Source: a bacterium (lineage in GTDB: Bacteria > Desulfobacterota > JAPLJL01). Taken from it: 64,000 bases of DNA. Below the pieces are notes generated by a model that saw nothing but the letters and a program-made list of their open reading frames with translations, was not told where the DNA came from and made no database searches. The translations under genes and the position numbers were made by a program. The DNA lies in NCBI GenBank assembly GCA_028713675.1, contig JAQTNV010000012.1, forward strand, positions 6,228-70,227. Reading direction: 5' to 3'. Below, piece after piece: positions 10,116 to 18,875 of the stretch; the first letter of the stretch is position 1; every line of letters begins with the position of its first letter.

Positions 10116-10969
10116 TGCCGACTCTCAGGATGAAAAAAAGCAAACAGCTCCGAGAAAAGATCCGGGGCATCCCCATCGCCCCCAACCTGGTGACCACCGC
10201 CAGCCTTTTCTGCGGTTTTTACTCGATCATGCTCTCGATCCACGGCGAATTTCAGAAAGCCGCCTGGCTGATCATGGGCGCGGCCCTCTTCGATATGTTC
10301 GACGGCCTGGTGGCCCGGCTCACCCGCTCCCAGAGCCAGTTCGGGAAAGAGTACGATTCCCTTTCCGACCTGCTCTCCTTCGGAGCCGCCCCCTCGATCC
10401 TGATGTATCTCTGGGCCCTTCAGTCCCTCGACCGGCTGGGCTGGTCCGCGGCCTTCCTTTTCACCGCTTGCGCCGCCCTCCGGCTGGCCCGCTTCAACAT
10501 CCATACCGTAGTGACGGAAACACCCAAGGGCGATTTTACCGGGCTGGCTTCCACCTCCGCCGGCACCACTGTGGCCTCGATCGTGCTTTTTTTCCACGAG
10601 TTCGGTCTCTCCCCCTCCGATACCTACCCGTATTCCTTCCTCATCACTCATAGCGGCCTGGCGCTCCTGATGGTCAGCCCCCTGCCCTACCGGAGCCACA
10701 AGGATCTGAACCTCCGGGCCCGGAAACCTTTTTACATCATGCTCATCGCGATCGCGATTTTTACGCTCATTGTCCTCAACCCGGAAATGATGTTTATCAT
10801 CGGGTTCGGGTCCTACGCCCTCTCCGGCCCGTGCGAATGGCTCTGGAAAAGATTGCGCCGGCCGCGGGCCGTGGAGCCGGTGATCGAATTCAAAAAACCG
10901 GGAACCGAAATCAAGAATCGGGAACCGATCGAGGCTTCCGCCGATGGCCGAACTGGTAAAAATATTTGA
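10115..10969 (+). CDS. pssA: CDP-diacylglycerol--serine O-phosphatidyltransferase
   Basis: Integral membrane enzyme that transfers serine onto CDP-diacylglycerol, giving the substrate of the upstream decarboxylase. The CDP-alcohol phosphotransferase signature is present as FDGLVARLT...FGKEYDSLSDLLSFG (about residues 51-80), carrying the DG-AR-G-D-D metal/CDP residues. Several hydrophobic segments follow. I chose the ATG at 10115 over 10109 because GGAG sits 7 bases before it and it forms a TAATG junction with psd. The C-terminus (after about 240) is a hydrophilic tail overlapping leuA by 26 bases. Belongs to the Bacillus/archaeal-type membrane PssA, not the soluble E. coli type. Confidence 0.95.
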   Translation: MPTLRMKKSKQLREKIRGIPIAPNLVTTASLFCGFYSIMLSIHGEFQKAAWLIMGAALFDMFDGLVARLTRSQSQFGKEYDSLSDLLSFGAAPSILMYLWALQSLDRLGWSAAFLFTACAALRLARFNIHTVVTETPKGDFTGLASTSAGTTVASIVLFFHEFGLSPSDTYPYSFLITHSGLALLMVSPLPYRSHKDLNLRARKPFYIMLIAIAIFTLIVLNPEMMFIIGFGSYALSGPCEWLWKRLRRPRAVEPVIEFKKPGTEIKNREPIEASADGRTGKNI

Positions 10970-12485
10970 CACCACCCTCCGGGACGGCGAGCAGTCCCCC
11001 GGAGCAAGCATGAACCCGGAGGAAAAAATCCGGGTGGCCAAGCAGCTGGAGCGCCTCCAGGTGGACGTGATCGAGGCCGGGTTTCCCATCTCCTCCGAGG
11101 GGGATTTTCAATCGGTCCGCCGGATCGCCCGGGAGGTAAAGGGGGTCGAAATCGCCGGGCTGTGCCGGACCGACCTCCCCGACATCGACCGCTGCTGGGA
11201 GGCCATCCGCGAGGCGGAGGTCCCCCGGATCCACACCTTCATCGCCACCTCGGACATCCACCTCGAGCACAAGCTCCGGAAAACCCGGGCAGAGGTGCTC
11301 CGGGACGTGGCCCGGGCGGTGGCCCACGCGCGCCGCTACCTGGAAAATGTGGAATTCTCCGCCGAGGACGCCACCCGGAGCGACCCTGATTACCTGGTCC
11401 AGGTCTGCCGGGTCGCGATCGAAAACGGGGCGAACACCCTCAACATTCCCGACACCGTGGGTTTTACCACCCCCGAGGAATATGCCCTCCTGATCCGCCT
11501 GATCCGGGAGGAAGTCGTGAAAAATAATCCCGTGGTCCTCAGCGTCCACTGCCACGACGACCTGGGGATGGCGGTGGCCAATACCCTGGCCGCCCTCCGC
11601 GAGGGAGCCCGGCAGGTGGAATGCACGATCAACGGGATCGGGGAGCGGGCCGGGAACACCGCGATGGAAGAAGTGGTCATGGCCCTGAAAACCCGCAAGA
11701 AATTCTACGGGCTCGAGACCCGGATCGTGACCGAGCAGATCTATCCCGCGAGCCGGATGCTTTCCAAAATCACCGGGGTCGTGGTCCAGCCCAACAAGGC
11801 CATCGTCGGGTCCAACGCCTTCGCCCATGAGGCCGGCATCCACGTGGCCGGGGTCTTAAAAAACCCCCTCACCTATGAAATCATGAAGCCCGAGACCATC
11901 GGCCTGGCTTCCAACCTGATCGTCCTCGGGAAACATTCCGGGCACAACGCCTTCCGGGACCGGGTCAAAGCCCTGGGATACGAACTGGACGACGCCGCTC
12001 TGAACAAGTCCTTCAAGCGCTTCAAGGCCGTGGCCGACAAGAAGAAAGAGGTCTTTGACGAGGACATCGAGGCGATCGTGGCCGACGAGATCTTCCGGGC
12101 CCCCGACCGTTACCACCTGATCTCCATGAACATCGCCACCGGGAGCGAGATGATCCCCACCGCCACGGTCCAGATCGAATTGGAGGGGAAGATTCTCCGG
12201 GGCGCCTCGACCGGGGACGGCCCGGTGGACGCGATCTACCAGACCATCGCCGAGATCACCGGCACCAAGGCCAAGCTCCTCCGCTTCGACATCAACGCCA
12301 TCACCGGCGGGGCCGACGCCCAGGGCGAGGTGACCGTCCGCCTCTCCGAGGAAAATTACATCGCCATCGGCCAGGGCGCCCACACCGATATTCTCGTCGC
12401 CAGCGCCCGGGCCTATATCAACGCCCTGAACAAGCTCGAGCACCTGAAGCACCGCGGGGCCGAGGTCCGCTCCCCCGGGCTGTAG
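10944..12485 (+). CDS. leuA: 2-isopropylmalate synthase
   Basis: Condenses acetyl-CoA with 2-ketoisovalerate, the committed step of leucine synthesis, drawing on the product of the upstream ilv genes. The HMGL-like TIM barrel begins with FDTTLRDGEQSPGASM (about 8-24). It carries the metal site VHCHDDLGMAVAN (about 202-215), the NGIGERAGN segment and GKHSGHNAF. The C-terminal LeuA allosteric domain (about 385-505) is present, so leucine feedback inhibition is expected. At 513 residues it is a typical long type. A GAGG site precedes the ATG, inside the end of pssA. This is the last gene of the cluster; leuB, leuC and leuD are absent from the window. Confidence 0.97.
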   Translation: MAELVKIFDTTLRDGEQSPGASMNPEEKIRVAKQLERLQVDVIEAGFPISSEGDFQSVRRIAREVKGVEIAGLCRTDLPDIDRCWEAIREAEVPRIHTFIATSDIHLEHKLRKTRAEVLRDVARAVAHARRYLENVEFSAEDATRSDPDYLVQVCRVAIENGANTLNIPDTVGFTTPEEYALLIRLIREEVVKNNPVVLSVHCHDDLGMAVANTLAALREGARQVECTINGIGERAGNTAMEEVVMALKTRKKFYGLETRIVTEQIYPASRMLSKITGVVVQPNKAIVGSNAFAHEAGIHVAGVLKNPLTYEIMKPETIGLASNLIVLGKHSGHNAFRDRVKALGYELDDAALNKSFKRFKAVADKKKEVFDEDIEAIVADEIFRAPDRYHLISMNIATGSEMIPTATVQIELEGKILRGASTGDGPVDAIYQTIAEITGTKAKLLRFDINAITGGADAQGEVTVRLSEENYIAIGQGAHTDILVASARAYINALNKLEHLKHRGAEVRSPGL

Positions 12486-12520
12486 CGCAAAGCGCGGGGA
12501 GCAAAGCGCATTGTGCAACA
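12483..12520. repeat. GCAAAGC heptamer array after leuA
   Basis: Directly after the leuA TAG the sequence reads GCAAAGC GCGGGGA GCAAAGC GCATTGT GCAAC, a degenerate 7-bp tandem repeat related to the GCATAG family. Confidence 0.75.
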
Positions 12521-12576
12521 TGAAAATGTAGTTGCCCGATTTATTTATCCTGACTTCGGAAGGATCGGGCACATTT

Positions 12577-12652
12577 ATGGACTGCATCAGCTTGCTTGCC
12601 CTGAGTTATATCGAAGGGCTGATGCACAGCAATAGCAAGTTATTGCACTCCA
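12577..12652. repeat. REP-like hairpins, family A copies 2 and 3
   Basis: GCATCAGC (12584-12591) pairs with GCTGATGC (12618-12625) around a 26-base insert that contains a CCTGAG...GAAGGG word seen again near 35.48 kb. A second hairpin, GCAATA...TATTGC (12629-12646), follows and ends in ACTCC, like the other copies. The element sits just before the chosen start of the TonB-dependent receptor gene. Confidence 0.75.
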
Positions 12653-12666
12653 AAAAAGGACTCCTT

Positions 12667-14847
12667 ATGGCACCGCCGATCCCGCCAGAGACGGGACAAG
12701 TGAATCGGCAAACCACAAAAAATCTGAACTTTATCTTTCCCTTCACTCGTTTGAATTCCCGATTAAAACGAATTTCCTTCAGCGCGATTCTCGCGCTGGG
12801 GTTCTGTTTCTTCCCGTTCCATCCATTCGCTCCCGTCCTTTTCGCCGAGCCGGAAAAAGCCGCCTCCTCCGACGAGCAGCTCCTGGGGGTGGAGGAGGAG
12901 ATGAAAACCGACGAGATGGGGGAGAAAACCCAGAAAAAATTCGAGGAGATGTTTCTCGCACCCGAGGAGTTCGCGGAGTCCGGCTCCAAGCACGCCCGGA
13001 AATTGAGTGAATCCCCCTCGGCGGTCACGGTCCTCAACAAAGATGACATCAAAGCCTACGCGGTTTCCACCCTGGAGGAGTTCCTCCGAATCGTCCCGGG
13101 GGTCCAGGTCAAGGGCCTCTCTCCCGCCAACAAAACCCTGGGCATCCGCGGTTTTACGACCGTCGGGGGCAACAAGGTCCTGGTCCTGATCGACGGGCAG
13201 GAAATCAACAGCAACTTCTTCGGTGGGGTGTTCTGGCGCCTCCTGCCCATTTCCCTGGATGACATCGAGCGGATCGAGGTAATCCGGGGTCCGGCCTCCA
13301 ACCTTTACGGGGCCAACGCCTTCGCGGGGGTGATCAATATCGTCACCGAAAACCCTCAGGGTTTAAAAACCGCCACCCTGATTTCCGAAGTGGGCGCCTA
13401 CGATAACGGCCTGGGCACCATGTTTTTCAAGGGCAAGCTCGCCCGGCAATATTCTCCTTTCTCGATCCTGGCCTCCGCTGATTTTAACCAGTTCCAGAGC
13501 ACGCTGGACCCGGACCAAACCAACGCGCAGGTTTTCCGGGCCCGGGTGAAAGCCCTTTACGAACCCGCGGCGGACGCCCGGATCCAATTGGACCTGGCCT
13601 ACCTTCTGACCAAGTGGGATTACTACAGTCAATTCATGTACCTGAATTTCAAGCTCAAGCCGACCTTTTATCTCAATACCGTCTCCACCTACAAAAACCT
13701 CAAGTTCCAGGCTAATTACCGGCGTCTCTACCTAGACGCCGATGTCGTCGCCCCCACCTTCCTGATCCAATATTTTATCCCCCAATTTAATTCCTACATG
13801 GACAACCTGGAAGGCCGGCTGGAATACACGCAAAAACTGCCCGGACGGAACCGTCTGACCCTGGGGACGGGTTACCTGATGAATATCTTTTACTCCAACA
13901 TCCTGGCGAAAACCTACAACGACGAAAAGCGTTTCGAGGGTTTTTTCCAGGACGAATGGAACATTCAAAAGAACCTTTTTTTCACCGCGGGACTCCGCTA
14001 CGACTACAACTCCGTCACCAACCAGTCCTTCTCCCCGCGAGCCAGTCTCGTCTATTTCTTCCGCCCCGAGCACAACCTCCGCTTCTCCTACGGCCAGGCC
14101 TTCCGGAAACCCAGCTTTTTCGAATACGGGATGCGGCTGAAATCCTTCCAGGAAATCGGGCGATATATAGATATTTTCAACAAGATCCTTTATTCCCCCG
14201 GGCTGAAAAACGAAAAGATCAGCACCTATGAAATCGGCTACCAGGGACATTTTTTCCGCCGTTTGGAAGCCTCCCTGACCGGATTCTACAGCCAGTACCG
14301 CGACGCCATCGTGATCACCAAAACCTTCGGCTTCACCAACGACCCCGAATATGCCGATTATTACGGAGGGGAGTTGTCCCTGAAGTTTTATCTTCTCTCC
14401 AACCTGGACGGGTTCTTCAATTATTCCCTCGATAAAGTCTTCAAGCGCACCAAGCAAAAAACCTATCTGCCGCTGGAGGATTTCGCGCCCAAGCACGTTT
14501 TCAATTTCGGGTTCCGGTTGAAACCCCTGCCCCGCCTCCTCCTGAGCCTCAGCGGTAATTACGTCAGCCAAAACCAGGATTTCATCATCGACCCCGATAA
14601 AAGCGTGCTCATCCCGGTGAATGCCCCTCCCCAGAAGCTGGGGCCCTATTTCCTGCTCAATTGCCGGGTAGGTTACCAGCTCTGGAAAGATCGCTTGGAA
14701 GTTGGGGTCAAGGCCTTCAACCTCTTAAACGATAACGGCCGCCAGATGCCAAGCGAAGTCTGGCACCGGGCGGATGGTCAGACGGAAAACATCGGCGGAG
14801 AGCCGGTTGGGCGGACGATCACGGGCTTCGTGGAAGCATCTTTTTAA
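12667..14847 (+). CDS. TonB-dependent outer-membrane receptor
   Basis: Outer-membrane gated channel for a bound substrate, driven by TonB. I start it at the ATG at 12667 (726 residues), because upstream in-frame codons cross a REP-like repeat. A signal peptide is visible at about 30-60 (SFSAILALGFCFFPFHPF...LFAEP). A charged linker (about 65-110) precedes the plug domain (about 115-240), with SAVTVLNKDDIKAYAVSTLEEFL, GIRGF and IERIEVIRGPASNLYGANAFAGVINIV. The rest is a beta-barrel rich in aromatic strands and ends in VEASF with the usual terminal Phe. The first residues (PPIPPETG) are encoded by a dispersed CCCGCCAGAGACGGG repeat. The next gene is a periplasmic binding protein, suggesting uptake or sensing of one shared ligand. 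The substrate is unknown. Confidence 0.93.
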   Translation: MAPPIPPETGQVNRQTTKNLNFIFPFTRLNSRLKRISFSAILALGFCFFPFHPFAPVLFAEPEKAASSDEQLLGVEEEMKTDEMGEKTQKKFEEMFLAPEEFAESGSKHARKLSESPSAVTVLNKDDIKAYAVSTLEEFLRIVPGVQVKGLSPANKTLGIRGFTTVGGNKVLVLIDGQEINSNFFGGVFWRLLPISLDDIERIEVIRGPASNLYGANAFAGVINIVTENPQGLKTATLISEVGAYDNGLGTMFFKGKLARQYSPFSILASADFNQFQSTLDPDQTNAQVFRARVKALYEPAADARIQLDLAYLLTKWDYYSQFMYLNFKLKPTFYLNTVSTYKNLKFQANYRRLYLDADVVAPTFLIQYFIPQFNSYMDNLEGRLEYTQKLPGRNRLTLGTGYLMNIFYSNILAKTYNDEKRFEGFFQDEWNIQKNLFFTAGLRYDYNSVTNQSFSPRASLVYFFRPEHNLRFSYGQAFRKPSFFEYGMRLKSFQEIGRYIDIFNKILYSPGLKNEKISTYEIGYQGHFFRRLEASLTGFYSQYRDAIVITKTFGFTNDPEYADYYGGELSLKFYLLSNLDGFFNYSLDKVFKRTKQKTYLPLEDFAPKHVFNFGFRLKPLPRLLLSLSGNYVSQNQDFIIDPDKSVLIPVNAPPQKLGPYFLLNCRVGYQLWKDRLEVGVKAFNLLNDNGRQMPSEVWHRADGQTENIGGEPVGRTITGFVEASF

Positions 14848-15864
14848 ATGATGATTGTGAGAAAAAATCCCAAGATCGTCATTCCCGTCCCGCCAGAGGC
14901 GGGAGGAATCCAGGTCAATAAGAGCGGAAGCAAACGGACAAATAATCCGTCCGCATCCGTCCGTATCCGTCTTCATCTTGTCTTCCTTGGCCTGGCCCTG
15001 GTTCTTTTGACTTCGACCACCCTCCGGGCTTCCGAGGTTTTTATTCTGCAAAGTTCCAATCTGGAGGTTTACAGCGAAGTGGTCGCCGGGGTTCAGGAAG
15101 TATATCCGCAGGCCAAGGTTGCCTGCCTGCCGGGCGACCCGGCCAAGAACGACGCCCTGATCGAGCAGCTCCGGCACTTCCAGCCCTCGGCGATTCTCGC
15201 CATCGGGGCCCCCGCCGCCTCCACGCTCCGGGAAAAAATAAAGGACATCCCGATTGTCTACTGCATGATCTCGGATCCCGGCCGTTACGATCTTTCGGGA
15301 AACAATATCAGCGGCGTGTCCCTCAAGATCCGGACCCAGGAACAGCTCCAGCTTTTTAAGAAAGCCCTTCCCGCCATCCGCCGAATCGGTGTCCTCTGCG
15401 ATCCAGGAGTCAGCGGGCAGACCATCGCCGAGGCCCGTACCGCCGCCAAGGACCTGAACCTCCTCCTGATCGAAAAGACCGTGACCCGGCAGACGGAGAT
15501 CGCCGACTCCCTGAACGAGATCATCTGGGGGGTGGACGCCCTCTGGATGATCCCCGACCCGACGGTGGTCAGCAAGGAATCCTTTCAGTATCTCCTGGAA
15601 GCCTCCATCTCCCGCCGGCTCCCGCTTTTCACCTTCTCGGATGTCTTCGTCAAACGGGGCGCCCTCCTGGCCCTGGCCCCGGACTACCCCTCGATCGGCC
15701 GGCAGGCGGGACAACTCATCCAAAAGATCCTGCAGGGGCAGTCTCCCGGGGGTATTCCCCTCGTTTACGCCCAGGGGTCCCTGGTGATCAACCGCCACAC
15801 CGCCCAGACCCTGAATATCCCCCTGGCCTCGGACCTCTTCAAGACCGCCGCGAAGGTCTACTAA
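14848..15864 (+). CDS. ABC_sub_bind family periplasmic binding protein
   Basis: Resembles the ABC_sub_bind family (COG2984), a two-lobed type I periplasmic binding fold often without dedicated permease genes. Features are the early VFILQSSNLEVYSEVVAGVQEVYP segment, FQPSAILAIGAPAAS, KDIPIVYCMISDP, an IRRIGVLCDP lobe transition and an ALWMIPDPTVV strand near residue 230. A hydrophobic export segment (HLVFLGLALVLLTSTTLRAS) lies at about 46-65. The annotated ATG directly follows the receptor stop (TAAATG), but the first 40 residues contain another CCCGCCAGAGGCGGG repeat, so the true start may be further in. No ATPase or permease is adjacent; it may be a sensor input or work with the TonB receptor. 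Confidence 0.87.
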   Translation: MMIVRKNPKIVIPVPPEAGGIQVNKSGSKRTNNPSASVRIRLHLVFLGLALVLLTSTTLRASEVFILQSSNLEVYSEVVAGVQEVYPQAKVACLPGDPAKNDALIEQLRHFQPSAILAIGAPAASTLREKIKDIPIVYCMISDPGRYDLSGNNISGVSLKIRTQEQLQLFKKALPAIRRIGVLCDPGVSGQTIAEARTAAKDLNLLLIEKTVTRQTEIADSLNEIIWGVDALWMIPDPTVVSKESFQYLLEASISRRLPLFTFSDVFVKRGALLALAPDYPSIGRQAGQLIQKILQGQSPGGIPLVYAQGSLVINRHTAQTLNIPLASDLFKTAAKVY

Positions 15865-16136
15865 CATAAGGGCATAGCGCAGAGGGCAAAGGGCATAGAG
15901 TTAGAATCGTTAAGTTCATTTTTTCGTACCACCAAACTACCAAAATACCTAGCAACCTGTTTTTTCTGCTGCTTACTTCATACCCTCCGGGTCGTAGACC
16001 CTACCCTCCTTCCGGGCTGGAGGCCCCTACGGGCCGGAAGCCGGCCGGTAAGCCCTATGGGCTGGAAGCGGGGTCGGAGAACTCACCCCCCTTTTCACAA
16101 AGGGGGGCTGGGGGGATTAACAAAAGCCAATGATAA
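15865..16136. repeat. Convergent spacer filled with repeats
   Basis: Starts with a GCATAG-type heptamer array (15866-15902). A set of related GC-rich inverted words follows (CCGGGTCGTAGACCC, GGGCTGGAGGCCCC, GGCCGGTAAGCCCTATGGGCTGG; 15975-16073). It ends with a CCCCCCTTT...AAAGGGGGG hairpin at about 16086-16110. The 16033-16073 unit is nearly the same as a segment inside dnaX. No gene is seen; the hairpins may terminate the two convergent transcripts. Confidence 0.7.
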
Positions 16137-18020
16137 TTAAGCTTTTCGGATCTGCTGATAAATCTTATCGGCTTGTTTGGGACTCAGACCGGAAACCTGT
16201 GACAACTCTTCTACTGTAGCTTCCCTGATCTTCTCCCAGCTCCCGAAATGCCGGAGCAAAGCCTGGCGGCGGGCCGGGCCGACCCCGGGAAGGCGGTCGA
16301 GTTCGGTATCAAAAATCTTTTTCCGGCTCTTCTTCTGGAAGGTGATGGCAAAGCGGTGGACCTCGTCCCGGATCCGGTCCAGGAACCGGAGGGCGGGATT
16401 ATGGGCTTTCAGCCGGAGGGGGTTTTTCCTCCCGGGCAGGTAGACCCCCTCTTCCTTATTATTATATGTCCGGCCCTTGGCCAGGGCCGCGAGGGGGGGC
16501 GGAGCGACCCCGAGGTCAGCCAGGGCGTGCTGGGCCGCCTGGAGCTGACCCCTGCCCCCGTCAATCAGGACCAGGTCGGGGAAATCGCTTCCTTCCTCTT
16601 TCAGGCGCCTGAACCTGCGGGTGACCACTTCGTAAAGCATGGCCAGGTCATCCTGCCCGGAGGCCTCTTTGATCCGGAAGCGGCGGTAGTTGTCTTTGTC
16701 CGGCTCCCCGTCCCGGAAAGCCACCATCGCCCCCACCGCGTTGGTGCCGGAAAGATGCGAGAGGTCGAAGGCCTCGATCCGGCGGGGCAGGCACGGAAGA
16801 TGGAGCGCGTCCTGGACGGCCTTGAGGGGTTTCCCGCTTCCCTGGGAGAGAATGCTCAGGGAAAAGGCCCGGGCGTTTTCCCGGGCCAGGTGAAGAAGTG
16901 ATTTTTTGGGCGGACGGCTGACCACCGCGATCCTGACCCGGCCCCCGGCTTTTTCGGAAAGATACCCCTCCAGCATGGCCCGATCTTCGGGTTCGATCAT
17001 CAGGATGATTTCCGGGGGAATTTCCCGGGGCGGATGATAATACTGGGAGAGAAACGAACCGAGGAGCTCCGCGTCCCCGATTTTCACCCCCTTGAAGGAA
17101 TAGGGCTCGGACTTGCCGAGCTTCCCTCCCCGAACCGAGAAAACCACTATCACCGCGAGGTTGCCTTCCCGGTGGAAGCCGATCACGTCCCGGTCCGCGA
17201 GGTGAGGGGAAGAGAGCCGCTGGCGGATCAGGATCTTTTCCAGGGCCTGGATCCGGTCGCGCAGGATCGCGGCCTTCTCATAGTTCAGCCCCTGCGACGC
17301 CTCCTGCATTTCCCGCGTTAACTTGTTGACCAGTTCCTCCCCTTTCCCGGAGAGGATGACCTTCACCTCGCGGATGATCCGGGCATACTCTTCCTCTTCG
17401 ACCTTTCCCGCGCAGGGGCCGAGGCAGAGCCCGATCTCATAATTGAGGCAGGGGCGCGCGCGGTTCCGGAACTGGCTGGTCTTACAGGTCCGGAATGGAA
17501 AGATTTTCCGGATGAGCTTCAGCGCCTGCCGGGCGGAATCGGCGGAGGGGTAGGGGCCGAAAATCAGGCTCCCCTTCTCCGGCGCCGTCCGGGACCGGCC
17601 CACGTAAAAGCGGGGGAATTTCTCCCCGGCGGTGAGAACCAGGCTGACGAAGGATTTATCGTCGCGGAGCCGGATGTTGTAATGAGGCCGGAATTTCTTG
17701 ATCAGGTTGTCTTCCAGGATCAGGGCTTCGGTTTCGTTGGCGGTGACAACCCACTCGACCGCCCGGATCTTGGGGGTGAGATACCGCACTGAGGGACGAG
17801 AGTCTTCTCCGGTGAAGTAATTCCTGACCCGGTTTTTCAGGTCCTTGGCCTTGCCGACGTAGAGGACTTTGCCCTTTCCGTCGCGGAAGAGGTAAACCCC
17901 CGTCTGTTCCGGCACCCGTTCCAGGGAGACCTGCGGCTTATCCTGGGTCAGATCGAGAGACTTGCCCCGATCTATAGAGAGGGACTTGCCCGTTTCCGTT
18001 TTTGTATCCAGTTCTTCCAT
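16137..18020 (-). CDS. uvrC: UvrABC excinuclease subunit C
   Basis: Nucleotide excision repair nuclease that makes both incisions beside lesions handed over by UvrA/UvrB. Domain order is canonical. A GIY-YIG 3'-incision nuclease (about 37-115) has GVYLFRDGKGKVLYVGKAKDLKNRV. A zinc/cysteine segment CKTSQFRNRARPCLNYEIGLCLGPC lies at about 190-212. A UVR helix hairpin (about 230-265) binds UvrB. The RNase H-like 5'-incision domain has EAFDLSHLSGTNAVGAMV and LVLIDGGRGQLQAA. Tandem helix-hairpin-helix motifs close the protein. At 627 residues it is normal. The first 30 or so residues are an unusual polar extension with no clear ribosome binding site, so the start is uncertain. Confidence 0.95.
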   Translation of the reverse strand: MEELDTKTETGKSLSIDRGKSLDLTQDKPQVSLERVPEQTGVYLFRDGKGKVLYVGKAKDLKNRVRNYFTGEDSRPSVRYLTPKIRAVEWVVTANETEALILEDNLIKKFRPHYNIRLRDDKSFVSLVLTAGEKFPRFYVGRSRTAPEKGSLIFGPYPSADSARQALKLIRKIFPFRTCKTSQFRNRARPCLNYEIGLCLGPCAGKVEEEEYARIIREVKVILSGKGEELVNKLTREMQEASQGLNYEKAAILRDRIQALEKILIRQRLSSPHLADRDVIGFHREGNLAVIVVFSVRGGKLGKSEPYSFKGVKIGDAELLGSFLSQYYHPPREIPPEIILMIEPEDRAMLEGYLSEKAGGRVRIAVVSRPPKKSLLHLARENARAFSLSILSQGSGKPLKAVQDALHLPCLPRRIEAFDLSHLSGTNAVGAMVAFRDGEPDKDNYRRFRIKEASGQDDLAMLYEVVTRRFRRLKEEGSDFPDLVLIDGGRGQLQAAQHALADLGVAPPPLAALAKGRTYNNKEEGVYLPGRKNPLRLKAHNPALRFLDRIRDEVHRFAITFQKKSRKKIFDTELDRLPGVGPARRQALLRHFGSWEKIREATVEELSQVSGLSPKQADKIYQQIRKA

Positions 18021-18390
18021 GCTATTTGATTATATGACAATCACATTTTAAATATTATTTCGTAATCTGACGAATATCTATTTCCCCTCCCTTGGCGCGC
18101 CCCGTCAATAGCGGGGAGGGGCTGCCTCACGTCATTTCGGTCCTTCGCCTGGGCTCAGGATAAACTCAAGCCGAAATCCGGTCATTTTACTTTTTTCCCC
18201 TCCCTGTCGAGGGAGGGGCCGAGGGAGAGTTTCTCTCAGAAAATCCTTTAAAAGAATAATAAAAAAGAAAGAAACTGGATTCCGGATCAGGTCCGGAATG
18301 ACGATTTGATGTAGGGGCGGGGTTAATCCCCGCCCGAAAAATCTCGGGAGGGCATAAAGCCCTCCCCTACGTTTAATAAATAATCAGATA
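18021..18390. repeat. Repeat-filled intergenic region upstream of uvrC
   Basis: 370 bases with no gene. Contents include a CCCCTCCCTTGGCG...GCGGGGAGGGG element (about 18085-18122; a related one lies at 45577-45620), CCCTCC...GGAGGGGCCGAGGGAG (about 18196-18230), a perfect hairpin ATTCCGGA-TCAGG-TCCGGAAT (18279-18299) followed by ATGACG, and a nested structure at 18311-18370. The nested structure has GGGCGGGG/CCCCGCCC and GGGAGGGC/GCCCTCCC hairpins enclosed by GTAGGGG...CCCCTAC. Confidence 0.7.
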
Positions 18391-18834
18391 TTAGTAATGC
18401 AGACGGGAAACGATCATGTAAATCATCCCGATGGCGATCAGAATAAGAACAATCTTAAACCAGGAGGAAAAGGCCTTCGGGGCCATGGGCTCATTCGGCA
18501 GCTCTCCCGGGTTGATCGCCGCGGACGGCTCGGGAAAAGACCCGATTTCCGAAGATGATGAGGGCTCGATCGGCCCGGATTTATCATTGGCCTTCATCTT
18601 CATCAATTTTTCGTACATTTCTTTCACGTGGGGGGGCAATTCATCCAGGGAATATTGCTTGCCATTGTAGGTGATCTTGGGCGGGTCGACATTCACCTTG
18701 ATGCCCGATTCGGCTTGGGCTTTACGGAAGGCATCTTGCGCTTCGGGAGGCGCGTCTTCGATCTTATCGTATTCCTTGCCCTGGTACTTAAACTTGCGTT
18801 TTACATCGAATTTTACATTAAAATTTATCCCCAT
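18391..18834 (-). CDS. Tail-anchored protein with duplicated N-terminal motif, unknown function
   Basis: I do not recognise a named family. The 147 residues begin NFNVKFDVKRK and contain two related units, KFKYQGKEYDKIEDAPPEAQ (about 14-33) and KITYNGKQYSLDELPPHVKE (about 53-72). Each has the pattern YxGKxYxxxxxxPPxxx. A Ser/Pro-rich linker (about 88-118) leads to a single C-terminal hydrophobic helix (WFKIVLILIAIGMIYMIVS, about 125-143), with almost nothing after it. That arrangement suggests a cytoplasmic domain anchored by its tail in the inner membrane. A GGAGG site precedes the ATG. It lies 41 bases downstream of the TPR gene on the same strand and may be co-transcribed with it. Confidence 0.72.
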   Translation of the reverse strand: MGINFNVKFDVKRKFKYQGKEYDKIEDAPPEAQDAFRKAQAESGIKVNVDPPKITYNGKQYSLDELPPHVKEMYEKLMKMKANDKSGPIEPSSSSEIGSFPEPSAAINPGELPNEPMAPKAFSSWFKIVLILIAIGMIYMIVSRLHY

Positions 18835-18875
18835 TTCCGCCTCCTGCCGATCGTCCTCAATGTGCTTTTAATTAT

